Part shown: positions 10,998-22,645 of the stretch, in pieces | Layout: every line of letters begins with the position of its first letter | Numbering within the stretch: the first letter of the stretch is position 1 | Source of the DNA: Sabethes cyaneus | Lineage: Eukaryota > Arthropoda > Insecta > Diptera > Culicidae | Length of the DNA stretch: 64,000 nucleotides | Direction: 5' to 3' | Assembly: GCF_943734655.1 (NCBI RefSeq) | Contig: NC_071355.1 | Span: 71,119,449 to 71,183,448, forward strand | The notes under the pieces: model-generated | Seen by the model: only the letters and a program-made list of their open reading frames with translations | Told to the model about the DNA's origin: nothing | Database searches by the model: none | Translations under genes and position numbers: made by a program

Positions 10998-11013
10998 TAC
11001 AGTTTCTCATAAA

Positions 11014-12327
11014 ATGAGTAATGTATTCGATGACGTGCATACTATCGAGCACATCGGAATGAAGACGGAAAATGACCTAAATGAACTACGAACGCTTGAA
11101 ACCGAAACAAGCATGACAATTAAGTACTTGATTGATCAGGCAGATCCAACGACGGTTTCACAGTGCTCTTCATCGAATTATGATAACTTCAAGCAAATGG
11201 TCCACTTCGACTTTGATACTGACAGCAAATACATTTTGGAGGATCTCTGTTCGGATGCTGGCTCTTCAAACCCGTATACCTCTGGTGCGGTAGCTAAAAA
11301 ACTAAAACTTCAAACACAAACATCTGCAGCTCTTCCTCCTATAGATAGCATAAACTATAGAAATTACAAACTTGAAGCTGCTGACTTATCGTACGACCAT
11401 GCCCAGTTAGACCACATCTTAGGGTACAATCCGATGTATGGTATTCCAACGCCAGAGCCATCTGCAGGCTACCTAACCTACCAGCCAGAATACGATCCGG
11501 TGTATAGTTTTTTGAAGCCTGAACCATCTCCAGTAGCCCAAAATGACGGCACGTTATCAACATACTTCGATATCAGCAACAGTAAACCCCCAGCTCCTCC
11601 TCCAGATTGCACAAGCCAAAGCAATAAGGCACCGGAAACCGTTGGCTTATCGTATTCTCACGGCTTCTTCGAGAATCATCCACGTAATCAGCAATTTGCT
11701 CCTGCAGGCATCATTTCGAAGCCCCAGAACGTGACCCAATGCCAGCCGGAACGTATTTTGTTACAATTCATTCCAACGCCAGGCCCTTCTCCGGAAGGCC
11801 AAAGTCAGTCACAATGCACGCGGCTGCATCCTGTTTCTACGCCCGAACAACCTTTGGGGGCCCAAAGTTACCAATCGCCCGATCCGTCTCCCGGAACCGC
11901 AGATGAAAGGAAACCGAAACCCAAAAGTCAAAACTGGCCACGGAAACGAAAACGCGAAATTTACTACGATACTGAATTCGTTTGTACGCACTGCGTTCGG
12001 ACTTTCGGACGGCAGGCAAACCTAACTCAGCACATCCAATCCGCTCATTCCGGGCCACGGCAATTCCGGTGCGAGAAATGCGGCAAGCGGTTTCAGTTCC
12101 GGACAGAATTGCAAGCACACGAGAAACGAGCACACGAAGTCACGGAGAAGCCGTTCAAGTGTGCGCATTGTCCAAAAGTGTTCTCCTATGCGACTTCAGT
12201 GCGTCGACATTTTGCGAAACATCATGGTGAGGCCCCGTTTCAGTGTGATATTTGCAACTATAGATTTGTAAGAAGGGATCACCTTTTGATGCATTCAACG
12301 AAATGCCAGCGACGTTTACGAAGATAG
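11014..12327 (+). CDS. C2H2 zinc-finger protein, full-length duplicate (copy 2)
   Basis: A 437-residue protein. Residues 1-100 are acidic (TENDLNEL, DFDTDSKYILEDL). Residues ~130-310 are rich in Pro/Ser/Tyr with recurring TPEPS, KPEPSP, TPGPSP and PDPSPG motifs, like an activation or phosphorylation region. A basic PRKRKRE precedes four fingers at ~321-431. Fingers 1-3 are C2H2 and finger 4 is C2HC (HSTKC). The linkers EVTEKP and GEAP resemble the usual TGEKP. The likely role is a sequence-specific nuclear regulator. The frame continues upstream without a stop, but its nearest upstream ATGs are in weaker positions before the splice acceptor, so 11014 (AAAATGAGT) is chosen. Copy 1 is a 732-bp internal deletion of this gene. 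The target and orthologue are not recognised. Confidence 0.85.
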   Translation: MSNVFDDVHTIEHIGMKTENDLNELRTLETETSMTIKYLIDQADPTTVSQCSSSNYDNFKQMVHFDFDTDSKYILEDLCSDAGSSNPYTSGAVAKKLKLQTQTSAALPPIDSINYRNYKLEAADLSYDHAQLDHILGYNPMYGIPTPEPSAGYLTYQPEYDPVYSFLKPEPSPVAQNDGTLSTYFDISNSKPPAPPPDCTSQSNKAPETVGLSYSHGFFENHPRNQQFAPAGIISKPQNVTQCQPERILLQFIPTPGPSPEGQSQSQCTRLHPVSTPEQPLGAQSYQSPDPSPGTADERKPKPKSQNWPRKRKREIYYDTEFVCTHCVRTFGRQANLTQHIQSAHSGPRQFRCEKCGKRFQFRTELQAHEKRAHEVTEKPFKCAHCPKVFSYATSVRRHFAKHHGEAPFQCDICNYRFVRRDHLLMHSTKCQRRLRR

Positions 12328-12618
12328 AAAACTAGCGGTGAAACGAGCAAACCCGATCTGTTACGGACAACGCGACCTGCGGCATACTAATTGTTAATAT
12401 ACTTAGTTTTTATGTTTATATTTAATCGGTCGATATTTAAGTTTTCAGACAAAAAATCTGTAGAAAACTTTTTGCCAATGGTTTAGTAAAACTTTACAAA
12501 TCGTACTGACTTTACAGTCAAATCAATAAGAAAAATCCAACTGTCATTCATTAGTCTTTTTTTTTGTAGTTTGGAAAAATTGTACCCTATTAAATTAATA
12601 CATAATTAGTAAAAGGCA
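12328..12618 (+). other. 3' flank/UTR of zinc-finger copy 2
   Basis: Matches 673-961 with only a few substitutions. Contains CAAACCCGATCTGTT and then ATTGTTAATATACTTA. A similar pair in the same order follows the stop of the 59941 gene. Confidence 0.6.
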
Positions 12619-14760
12619 AGTGCCAGACTTTGCTGAGGAAAAATTCGTAGTTTTACCACCGAAGAAAGGGTTGTACTTTCGTTTTAAAATAAATTTAATT
12701 GCAGAGTTTAATCAAATTTTAAATCCAATTTTAGTTCAAGAAAATGTAACCAACATTTGTACTTTATTTACTGGTTTGCTAGTATTGTTTATTCGTTTTG
12801 CTGCAAAGTGTTAATTAATTTCGACTGCCTGTTTTTTAATATACTAGAGTTTTTTTTAACACACATGGTGTAATCACTCTTTACCACATTTGTTTTATAG
12901 GTATTGTTATTTGAAGGAAATTAGTACTTTTTTGAATTAGAACCATTTTTATTCAAGGAGTTTTTCGGTTTAGTGGTTCGTGTTTCTTAACCTCTATCTG
13001 TCTGGTATCTTTGCATCGTTTTTTTCTTTCCGGTGATTTGTTGTTCTTTTTTATTGGTTTTTGTAGCATTTCGGTTGTTCTTCAAGGCGTTTTTTGTCCT
13101 CGTTTGTAGTCTGTTTTGGCATTTCTTGTTGCTGTCGTTTAATCGTCTCTTTATCACCTCTCCTGCATTTAGTTTTTGTCATCGTCATTTTACTATATAC
13201 GTCTCTTGACATTTTTGTCACTTTTCTAACGTTTCTAGGCGTCTTTTCGTCGTATTTTTGTCGTTCTTCGTCTTTTATTTTAATTGGCTTTTCACTTTGT
13301 CATCTCTTTTTTGTCGCCTTTTCCGTCTTTCCGTTTGCTGTCTTTTCGTTATTGTTTTGCCATTTCTCTGTTGCATTTTTGTCGTCTATCCATGTTCGGT
13401 TTGTCATCTGTTCTTCACAATTTTATCGTCTGTATATCATTTGTTGACTTCCGTTTTTGAATTTTTCGGCGCCTTTTTCAACGGCTTTTACCGTTTTTGT
13501 TGTCTTTTTTGTTGGTGTTTCGAGATTTGGTCGTCTTTTCAACGTTTTTTGTTGTCATTTTGTCGTTTTTGTAATCTTTTCGTCGCTTTTTGAGCACCTT
13601 TTCTCGTCGTCCTGTTTTTTTGTCAAGACAACCGAAACTGCCACAAAAGACGATCTTTAAGACTATCGCAGTGGCCTTTTACCCCAATGCCCTGCTGGCA
13701 TTTTACAAAACGAGCGTCTTTTCATCGTCTTCATCGTATTTTCATGTTGTTTCCGTCGTCTGTTCGTCATTTTTTGGCACATGTTTTTTTGTCATCTCTT
13801 TGTTGTCTTTTCTACATGTTCGTCGTCTTTTTGTCATTTCTGTCGTATTTGTCATTTTTTGTCGTGTTATTTGTCAATTTTGTTGTTGTTTTGGCGTCTT
13901 TTCATCGTATTTTTGCCATCTTTACATAGTTTCTTTGTCGCCTTTTTGGCGTTTTTTCAGCGGTTTTTCATCATGGTTTTGTCTTTTTCTGTATTTTTTC
14001 ACTGGGAATTTAGACTATTTCCAATTACCATTTTGTCATCTTTTTGCTGCTTTTAGCTGTTCTATTGTCACCGTTTTGTTGCCTGTATCTTGTCGTTTTG
14101 TCACTTTTTCGTCGGTTTTTTATCACTTCTTCGTTGTCTTTTCTTTATATTCATCTATTTTTTTGACGTATTTTTGTTGTGATTTTGTCGTATTTTCGTC
14201 ATCCGTACGTCTTTTTTGAACATTAATTTCTTTCGACGGCTTTTCGCTGTCGTTTTGTCATCTTTTCTTTATTTTTGTCATCTTTTCATCGTCTTCTGTT
14301 GTCGTTTTGCGATTTTTATTGTGTTATGGTATTTCATTTACTTTCTTTGCCATTTTTTGTCGTATTGATTGTTGTTAGTTATCTTTTTACTACCTCTTTT
14401 TGTCGCATTTTCGACACTTTTTAAACGACCTTTTGTCATTTTTATTATTCTCGAAGCAGTATTTTTTCATCGTCTTTTTGTCATCTTTTCATTGCATTTT
14501 CGCTCTCTTTCTGTTTGTTATTCTTTTGGCTGATTTTCGTCGTAATTTCGTCGTCTTTTCTTTGTTTTTTGTTACCTTTTTATCGTCTGTTGCTGTTGTT
14601 TCGTCAATTTTTCGTCTATCCTTAACATTTTTTCCATTTTCGTCGTTCTATTTACTGTCAATACAACAAAAAGGTTATCTGTTTACTGTATTTTCGTCGT
14701 TCTTTCGTTGTCTTACTACATGATCTTTTTGTCGCCTTTTTAAGCTTATTAGGTATCTTT
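12619..14760 (+). repeat. Type-B pyrimidine module, copy 2
   Basis: Lead TGCCAGACTTTGCTGAGG with an AATAAA at 12686, then from ~12960 a tract of GTCGTCTTTTCGTCATCTTT-like units. Aligns with copy 1 (962-1770) and with the split copy 3 (53029-53216 + 57469-59470). A block present in copies 1 and 3 (near 1250-1350 and 57600-57700) is deleted here at ~12945. Confidence 0.65.
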
Positions 14761-14827
14761 TTGTAGTTTTTTGTTGCGTTTTTATCGCTGTTTTTTCATC
14801 GTTAATGTCTTTTCAATGCTAATTCCG

Positions 14828-16890
14828 ACGTAAAACAAATTTTCAATCTTTTCCGTGAAATTTATGAAAATCCACAGGTTCGAGCAACTGTTCCGTAGGT
14901 CCGTAGTAAATTCCCAAATCCATAGAACTACGGATAAATCCGTAGATCTGGCATCCCTGGCCTGGAGCTGTGAAGTCTGTCGATGAAGAAGGATAACCCC
15001 ATAGCTTTTCATAAAGAATTTGTTGTGTTATTAGAAAGATTGCTGCCGTCCGCCCGTCAGAGTTGATGAATATCATTTTCGAAACAACGTTAATTAGTTA
15101 AGGGCTGTTCATTCTATAAATTGGGCACCTATTTGTAGCAGGAAACTATTTATTTTCGAATAAATTCAAAAGTTTGGCTTGTATATGAGAAAGTAATTGA
15201 ACGTTGTCATAGAAGCAATTGAAACTCAAACTTTACTAGGGTTTATTTCTACTTCCCGTCGTAGTAAGGAAAGCCACTTTTATTTTTCATTATTTGTTTC
15301 ATGGATTTAATGAATACTCCGAAACTTCTTGTGCTGATTTGACTAAAACACACTTACCTTCCGATCCGTGAACTTTGAAATCACCGAAACACGATTATTA
15401 AAGCATATTATTGAAATTACGCAACTGACTTTATTTCTTAAATCCGTCACACCGTTTTAAAATCCGTCCATCAAAATTTTTCATCGTCCGAATTAAAAAC
15501 CACAAGTTTACGAAGCTAACGCGCATGTATTTGTGTAGGACGGAATGACAAAAGGTTATTCTGCAAAATTTCTGCAGGTCAGGCAAGTTTTCCTGGCTGT
15601 AGAATAACGACAATGCCTTGCGTGAGTTATTTTCATTTATGAATGATGGAAATTAAAACTATTAGTCGACATTTTCTTGTTCGTCGCACGAAAAAAACGT
15701 AGGATATTTGGCTGGTATTTGGCTTCTTTAATGATATAAAGCATTTAAATAGATCTCAGCTCACTTTGATTGATCACATATGATAGACAACAAACTTAAA
15801 TATTGGGGAATAACTAGTTTTGCATTGTGTGTCATAAAAATTCTGAAATTTTTAATAATTTGTGTTGGATAGGACGGGAATAGGCAATTACGACGAAGCA
15901 GCAACATACCCTACTTATTTCTAAAGAACGACGAAACTTTTCTGATTATGCCTCTGATCAGGTTTTGCATAACATTCTCTGAAACTTCGCACTGCTGCAA
16001 ACCACATTTTCTCTAAACTTTCAACGGAGGTAGCTTCTCTACCATCCTTCATAAGTTGTTTCTTGATTATAGCGCAGTTCTGAGCAGTTTGACGGATTTT
16101 GACATATTGAATAAAATCAACTTTTTCAGTTATGAGTAGCGTCAAAGTCACAGCAGCATAGTGAGCCAATTTCGAATTCAATTAAATTTCAATTTCACCT
16201 CCGATCTTAAGTCCAATTTCAAGTGCTATCTTTAGTCCTATTGAGGTCCGAAATAAATCAAATAATTGACCCATTTTGACAACAAATTACAGTCAAACTT
16301 AATTCCTATTTTAACTCCAATGTGAAGCCCAACTTCACGTTTAATTTAATTTCTTATTTTAGTCCAACTTCAAGACTCATTCAATTCCAATTTTGCCTCC
16401 GATTTAAAGTGTAATTTCAATTTTTTTTCGCACAGCTCACGAATAGAAGAAACGTGCGGTTCAATAACAACATGATCCTGGCTTTTGTAGGGAGGAATGT
16501 ACACAGCGCCAAATAACATTTTTAACCCAACAATGTTCGCGATAATACAAACTTGCTTTAACCTACTTGCTTGTACTGACGTGAGGGCAACTCAAGGATA
16601 CTGCCGAGTGACAGCTATCAATACACCTCCAAAGCTCCGCTTATCACTATTACGGGACGAACGGTCGTAGCGTTCAATTTCAAGTAGTATTTTATTTTAA
16701 TTTTACCTCCGATTGTAAGTTCAATGTCAAGTGCAATTACAACGCTGTTCTACGAATTTTTTCGTAGTTCTATGGATTTAGGAGTTCTCTACGGACCTAC
16801 GGATCCAGCACTGGTATCTACGGATTTTCATTAACTTCACGGAAAAGTTGAAAATTTCGTCTCGTCAAAAACAGTTCGTTCAGTTACAAA
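14828..16890. mobile_element. Candidate element with ~130-bp inverted ends
   Basis: 14828-14966 and 16745-16890 are inverted copies sharing TTTTCCGTGAA, ATGAAAATCC, TCCGTAGGTCCGTAG and AAATCCATAGAACTACG. Between them no transposase is visible. 15090-16190 has only short unrecognised frames (15921-16181 minus was inspected), and 16190-16430 and 16690-16745 hold AATTTCAAGTCC-type units. TSDs could not be fixed, so the outer borders are approximate. Confidence 0.45.
16185..16430. repeat. Degenerate 12-bp array (AATTTCAAGTCC)
   Basis: Units such as AATTTCACCTCC, AAGTCCAATTTC, AACTTCAAGACT and AATTTTGCCTCC in tandem. A shorter patch is at 16675-16745. Confidence 0.6.
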
Positions 16891-17159
16891 ACTTGCAGGT
16901 ACACTACATACAAGTAAATAATATCCCAAAAAGGATAATTTTATTCTTTAAGAGCCGATACGATAGTTTCGTATAGAGTTCTTCTGAGAGAAAGAAATGA
17001 ACAGAATTAGTAAAGAGGGATTACTACTCTAATGAGTAGAATTAACAAGAATGGTTTACGTTAATACTATGATGCTGTCAATTTGAACTTGCAATGTTCC
17101 CTTTGACGGCAGATAGAACTCTTCGTCATTTTATGCGTTGATGGCATAATATTGCTCAC

Positions 17160-17580
17160 TTTCAAGGTTTCCGCTTTTTATAACCAAATAGCTGTTAACA
17201 AAAAGACATCGAAAAAGGACAAATTCACGACGAAAACAACATGAAAATAAGATGCCAAAACAGCGATGTCGTGAAAAACACGACAAAAAGAGGTTTAAAA
17301 GCGTCAAAAGAGTGACGAAAGCCGCTGCTAAAAACCGATAGTAAAAGATAGATAGTAAAAGTGTAATATTTTTGTTGTCTAGACAACAAACAGTATGACG
17401 AATAATTGACAATAAGTGGCATAAATTGAAGAAGAGACAACAACAACAAAACATGATGAATAGATAACTAAACCCGAAGAAAAGACTATTAAATAATGAC
17501 GAAATGATGCCAAAATAAGAACAAAAAATTAACAGAACAAAGATACGATGAAGATGTGACAAAAAACATTTTTCATACCC
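17160..17580 (-). repeat. Type-B tract, reversed
   Basis: A purine-rich tract (GACGAAAACAACATGAAAATAA-like units) that is the reverse complement of the GTCGTCTTTT module. It continues directly into LINE debris. Confidence 0.6.
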
Positions 17581-17920
17581 CTTTACGGTCGATGGTATCA
17601 TACGCAGCTTTGAAATCAATGAAATTTTAGATCTGCAGCAGCAATAATATTTTATCCATCAATGATCGTCGTTCAATAAACCCGGTAGAGCATTTTGTAC
17701 GCGGCATTCAGAACGGTAATTGTACGATCGTTCCCACAGTCCAGCTCGTTGCCTTTGGTGTAGATTGAGCAGATAACTGCATCCCTCCACTCGCTCCTAC
17801 GATAGCTGTTCAGTACAAAATTTCTTACAATCAGTTGGTGCAGGCAAACTTGCCAGTTCTCCCGAGCCATCTTAAAAAGCCACGCTCCGAGCGGTGCCAT
17901 CGTTCACAACCGTTTTATCG
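17581..17920 (-). pseudogene. LINE reverse-transcriptase fragment
   Basis: Minus-strand reading gives WRDAVICSIYTKGNELDCGN and TVLNAAYKML, then after a frame break FIDFKAAYDTIDRKG. This is the order of motifs in RTE-like reverse transcriptases. It is broken by frameshifts and a stop and has no other domain left. Confidence 0.75.
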
Positions 17921-19270
17921 CACTGTTGAAAATCGAAAGGTTTCTTTCTCCAAAATCAGCAGAACTAAAGGAAAGATTATTGGCTATTTTGTCAATATAG
18001 CGATTGTGTGATTAAAATTCTTGGAAGCAGAAAAAAGCGCGTTGTGACATCCAACAGAAAGTTATTGTTCCTTAATTTCGGTTATTTAAATTTAAATATA
18101 AAATATTTCAAAGAATTCAAAACCAACGTTTGTTGTTTTCTGGTAAATAAAGCACGATACACTCTGTGTGTGTGTTATCATCGTTATCATTTGGAGTATT
18201 GATATTTTTTTGAAACGATGGGAAACGATTGATGAAGGGACGGTAGGGGAAAGAAATGAAATTTTTTTGATGATGGAGGGGGAAGAGTCATGATATTAGT
18301 CTATTTGGAGTATTGTTAAAATATCGACGATGTAATGTACTGCAGTGAGTTTCAACTATAACTGCTTCGAAATTAATTTTTGTTTTGTGCTCTTTTGTTT
18401 TTGTGAAAGCAACGTACTATGCATGGAATTTGTGGAAATTTGCTCAATAGAAGTACCCTTTAGGAAAAAAATACAAATAGTGACGAACTAAAGTAAGTAG
18501 GTAATAGTGGAAATATTCGTTGAAACTAAAAAATGCAAAACTTTGCATTGCGAAGCCCAAATATTTTATTACATTTCCGTTCAATTGGGTAGAAACAATA
18601 GTTTTTATTCCTTGCTGGTATCTGAAACCTTCAGGGTTCAAGCCTTGACATGTCTGAAGTTTTTTGACTGCGAAAACGGTGCGAAACGGATTTTACACGA
18701 CACATGGGCAGGCCAAACTAGTGTATCAAGTGCCTTATGTCCTTACGGTATGTTAGAGACTTCGAACTAATATTGGACACTGCGATTTAAGCTGACTTGC
18801 GAGTAAAGCATTTGCGGAAACGAATCTTTCATCTGAAGATGCGTGATTTATTTTGGTAAAGTTTATGCCAATAAGCTAATAAGAACTTCAGATTGTAACC
18901 AATTTAAGATTGTGAATTTAATCGGCAGTCAAATAAAGATAACTGAATTTTAGCCAATATCCAAATATTTTGTTTTGCAAAATTATAGACAAAACTTCTT
19001 TATTGAGGGATGCCGGATGTTAGATTAATTCGAATTCTATGCACTATTGGTTTGTCCAGGATGACGGCCGTGTTCCAGCTTTAATTTGAAATTTAGTGTC
19101 ATACATTATATGAGTCAAAGAAAATTCACAAGGGCAAGTTAAATTAATAGTGGAAAACAAAATTATGTAAATAATCACTGGCTTGCCCAGTTTGGGGCAC
19201 GTGCCCCATCTTCACTATAAACTCAAAACAAAATGTGTAAAACAAAATAATATCAGCAACCCAGAAGTAT
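17921..19270. other. Intergenic DNA with one type-A box
   Basis: No gene recognised. 18190-18260 carries the box ATATTTTTTTGAAACGATGG then TTGATGAAGGGACGG. A GTGTGTGTGT run lies just before it. Confidence 0.45.
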
Positions 19271-19272
19271 GC

Positions 19273-19345
19273 AGTTTTGAATTTAATCAAGTCTAATTTT
19301 AAGTCTAGCTTCAAGTCCGATTTCAAGAACAATTGCAAGTGCAAT
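19273..19345. repeat. 12-bp array patch (AAGTCCGATTTC type)
   Basis: Units AATTTTAAGTCT, AGCTTCAAGTCC, GATTTCAAGAAC and AATTGCAAGTGC. It continues at 23735 across the piggyBac insertion, so the insertion landed inside the array. Confidence 0.6.
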
Positions 19346-19499
19346 TTAACCTTCCTAATGCATTAGAAAAAAGTTACATATTATGCATTAAGGGTCGAAA
19401 ACGACCCAAGTTTTGAAATTGCTCTCATTCATCTATTTTCAATCCGAATTTCGTTTTCTTTACCTCGTTTGAAAGCTATGGCCAAAAACTAGCACCCAA

Positions 19500-21110
19500 A
19501 GTATGTTGGGGAATATTTGTTGACTGATGGCCACTTCTGCGTCGGTTCCGGAACACCCACTACCAGGTCCCGGGGAACATTTTTATATTTTGAGATAATT
19601 CATTTTGCGGCACATCAAATCACATTGGCTTGATAAAATAAGATTAATGGAAGTACAATGGGAATATTTTGGACCCAAGCGGCCATTTCCTCATTGGTTC
19701 TGGAACATCCGGTACCCGGTTTTTGAGGACAATTTTAAATTTTAGGATGATTTATCTTGCGACACGTCAAATTACATCAGCTTGATAACGTAAGACTATT
19801 GAAAGTATAATAAAGACATTTTGAAGGCAAATGGCTACATCAGCATTGGTCCCGGAACATCCGGTACCCGGGTTTTGGGGCCATTTTTGTATTTAGGATA
19901 ACCCATCTTGCGACACATCAAATCACATCGGCTTGATTAAATAAGACTGATGAAAATAAAATAAGGTCATTTAGAAGCCACATGGTCATTTTACCATCGG
20001 TTCCGCAACATCCGGTACCTGGTTCCGCGGGATATTTTTGGATTATGAAATAATTCATCTTGCGGCTCATCAAATCACAACGCCTTGATCAAATAAAACA
20101 GTTACAAGAGCTATGGGGACCATTTGAAGACAAATGGCCATTTCATCATTGGTTCCGGAACATCGGGTGCACGGTTTATGAGAACATTTTTGGATAGGAT
20201 AATTCATCATGCGCCACATCAAATCACATTGGCTTGATGAAATAACACTAATGGAAGTACAATGGAAAAATTTTGGAGCCAAAATTACCATTTCACCATC
20301 GGTTCCGGACTATCCGGTATCCGGGTTTTGGGGACATTTTTGGATTACAGGGTAATTCATCTGCCCCGAGTTACCCCGTTTTACGGTTCATTATAAATAC
20401 CGGGTACCGGATTATATGCGACTGACACCATTATACATTATATACTTCCATTATACATTATATATTATATACTTATAGACATTATACTTCCATTGTTGTT
20501 ATTTTATCAACGCGATGTGATTTGAGGTGCCGCATGGTGAATTATCTCAAAAGCCAAAAATGTCCCCCGAAACTGGTACCGGATGACCCAGTACCGATGG
20601 TAAAGTGGCCATTTGGCTTCTAAATGACATTGTTTTACTTCCATCAGTCTTATTTTATCAAGTCGATGTGATTTGATATGTCGCATTATGAGTTATCCTA
20701 AAATACAAAAATATCCCCAAAAACCGGGTACCGGATGTTCCAGGACCGATGCTGATGTGGCCATTTGCCTTCAACATGTGTTTATTATACTTTCAATAGT
20801 CTTATGTTATCAATGAGATGAAATTTGACGTGCCGCAATAGAAATCATCCTAAAATTCAAAAATGGCCTCAAAAACCAGGTACCGGATGTTCCGTAACCG
20901 ATGGGGAAGTGGCCATTCGGGTCCAAAATGTCCCCATTGTACTTCCACTAGTCTTATTTTATCGAGCCAATGTGATTTGATGTGCCGCAAAATGAATTAT
21001 CTCAAAATATAAAAATGTTCCCCGGGACCTGGTAGTGGGTGTTCCGGAACCGACGCAGAAGTGGCCATCAGTCAACAAATATTCCCCAACATACCTTGGG
21101 TGCTAGTTTT
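19500..21110. repeat. Inverted tandem arrays of a 152-bp unit
   Basis: The phrase CATCCGGTACCC (with variants) recurs at 19554, 19706, 19858, 20009, 20161 and 20311, a spacing of 150-152 bp. In inverted orientation it recurs at 20575, 20727, 20879 and 21031. Each unit also holds CACATCAAATCACAT and GATAAAATAAGACT. The centre of symmetry lies near 20400-20500. Confidence 0.9.
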
Positions 21111-22194
21111 TGGCCATATCTTTCAAACGAGGTAAAGAAAACGAAATTCGGATTGAAAATGGATGAATGAGAGCAATTTCAAAACTTGGGTCGTTTTCGA
21201 CCCTTAACCCTCTAGTTCCCAACCCTGCCAATTGGCGGGCTTCAGCAAAATCATTATAAATCTACTATGCTTATTCGTTTTATGTTGATATCCACCCATA
21301 CCTTCTCATTATAGTCTAATCTAACTATTCGAGTGGTTTGTTTGTTTTATTACGTTAATTTGAAACAGATATTTCGTGCGAAACTTGAAAAATACCAGAA
21401 AACTGAGAAAAAAATTATTTTGCTCTGCAGAGAGAAATTCAAATTGTTGTAAATTGCTTATTTCTTGGAATAAATGAACAAAAAAATTATTGGTGAGTAG
21501 CTGATAAGTTGTACTTCATGGTAAAAAAGGAAATTCGCGATAAAAAGTTTAGGAACTGGTCGATTTTTATCGAGGAACTGACCCCGCCAATTGGCGGGGT
21601 TGGGCATTAACGTCAACTTTTTTTTAGTAATTTGACAACGTGTTGTTTCCGTTGTATTTTTTGATTTTTTTCGAGTTTAAGCTACAAATTATTGTTATAG
21701 GCCTTGTTAGCTTCTTTTATATGCCTTGAAAAATACACAAGTATGCAGTGGCATTAATATGGAAGGGGAATTTACAGGACTTATCACCTAACTTTCAGTG
21801 CGCCTGTTTGACGAGCTGCAATATAACGCTTTATAGCTATATCACAAAGCATTTTTTCATTTTATGGTATTTGAGAACCATAACCCTATAACCAAGAAAC
21901 AGATTCAATGAAACCCGGCGAATTTTACTGCCTAACGACAAAATCTTTATAAGCAAGACAATATTATTCAAAATGGGATCTATCATATACCATTTTAAAA
22001 CCGCAAATTTTAATCTATACCGCTTAATAAGTTTATGTTAATGAACAAATTGAGTGAATCACCAGTCGATAAAAGATTATAGTGAACAAATGTGTACAAC
22101 AAAAATGAAAAACCCAATTTATCAAACAAATCGCATAAATGAGGATTTAAGTTTCATGTTCTATCAGACTCTAATGGTTTTTAAATGGTTACGG

Positions 22195-22515
22195 TTTCAA
22201 AGCATATTATGGTGTAGGCAATCCTGACTTGGGAGCAGCTACTAATGTTGTTGTTCGCCTTTCTAAAATTTTACCGGATTTTAAAAATCATATTTTTCGA
22301 TTATTAGGTATTATACGACATTACCATTGATTTTATATCTCCACTCGAGAGGAACGAGAGGAATATACGACTGGGAACTATTCGGAGTAATAGAATCCCC
22401 AAAAGCAAGCTGCTTACTGATAAGGACATCAATAGGCAAGATCGTGGTGATTCTGCTGAATTCATTGCCAAATTTGAAAATACAACTGTTTCTGTGTCTG
22501 TTTGGAAAGATTCGA
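22195..22515 (+). pseudogene. Decayed piggyBac transposase fragment
   Basis: Reading through frameshifts, the plus strand gives GNPDLGAATNVVVRLSKIL, then a broken region where FFDNFFTS-like sequence is expected, then GTIRSNRIPKSKLLTDKDI and RGDSAEFIAKFENTTVSVSV. The GT-I-R-x-N-R block followed by K-L-L-x-D-K and R-G is a hallmark of piggyBac transposases. It independently supports the TTAA-based classification. The fragment covers only part of the catalytic domain, and the region of the second catalytic Asp is disrupted. Confidence 0.8.
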
Positions 22516-22518
22516 TTT

Positions 22519-22645
22519 CCTCGGGCAATGACTATAGACAACAATGAACTGGAAGTGGTTGAAGGGTTCGTATATTTGGGATCTCTGGTTTTGGGACCGC
22601 CGACAATATTACGGGTAAGGAGATTCAATGATGCATTCAAGCTGG
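22519..22645 (+). pseudogene. LINE C-terminal fragment
   Basis: TIDNNELEVVEGFVYLGSLV matches the conserved segment after the RT domain in RTE-like LINEs (VxEFVYLGSLV). Only about 40 codons remain, immediately after the transposase remnant. Confidence 0.6.

Noticed and set aside
10837..11013. N-terminal extension of zinc-finger copy 2
   Set aside because: The open frame begins at TTG, not ATG, and crosses a good splice acceptor. The ATG at 11014 has a better context.
11109..11840. Possible intron explaining the difference between the two zinc-finger copies
   Set aside because: No GT-AG borders, and the block is fully open and continues the protein's composition, so a deletion in copy 1 is simpler.
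14946..14955. hAT end GGCATCCCTG
   Set aside because: Only one end of this CAGGGATGCC type was found, with no partner or 8-bp duplication.
15921..16181. 86-codon minus-strand frame
   Set aside because: No recognised motif, no splice or start support, and it overlaps the edge of a 12-bp array.
19500..21110. CRISPR-like regular repeats
   Set aside because: The 152-bp units are contiguous, inverted around a centre and inside a TTAA-flanked transposon in a eukaryotic genome.
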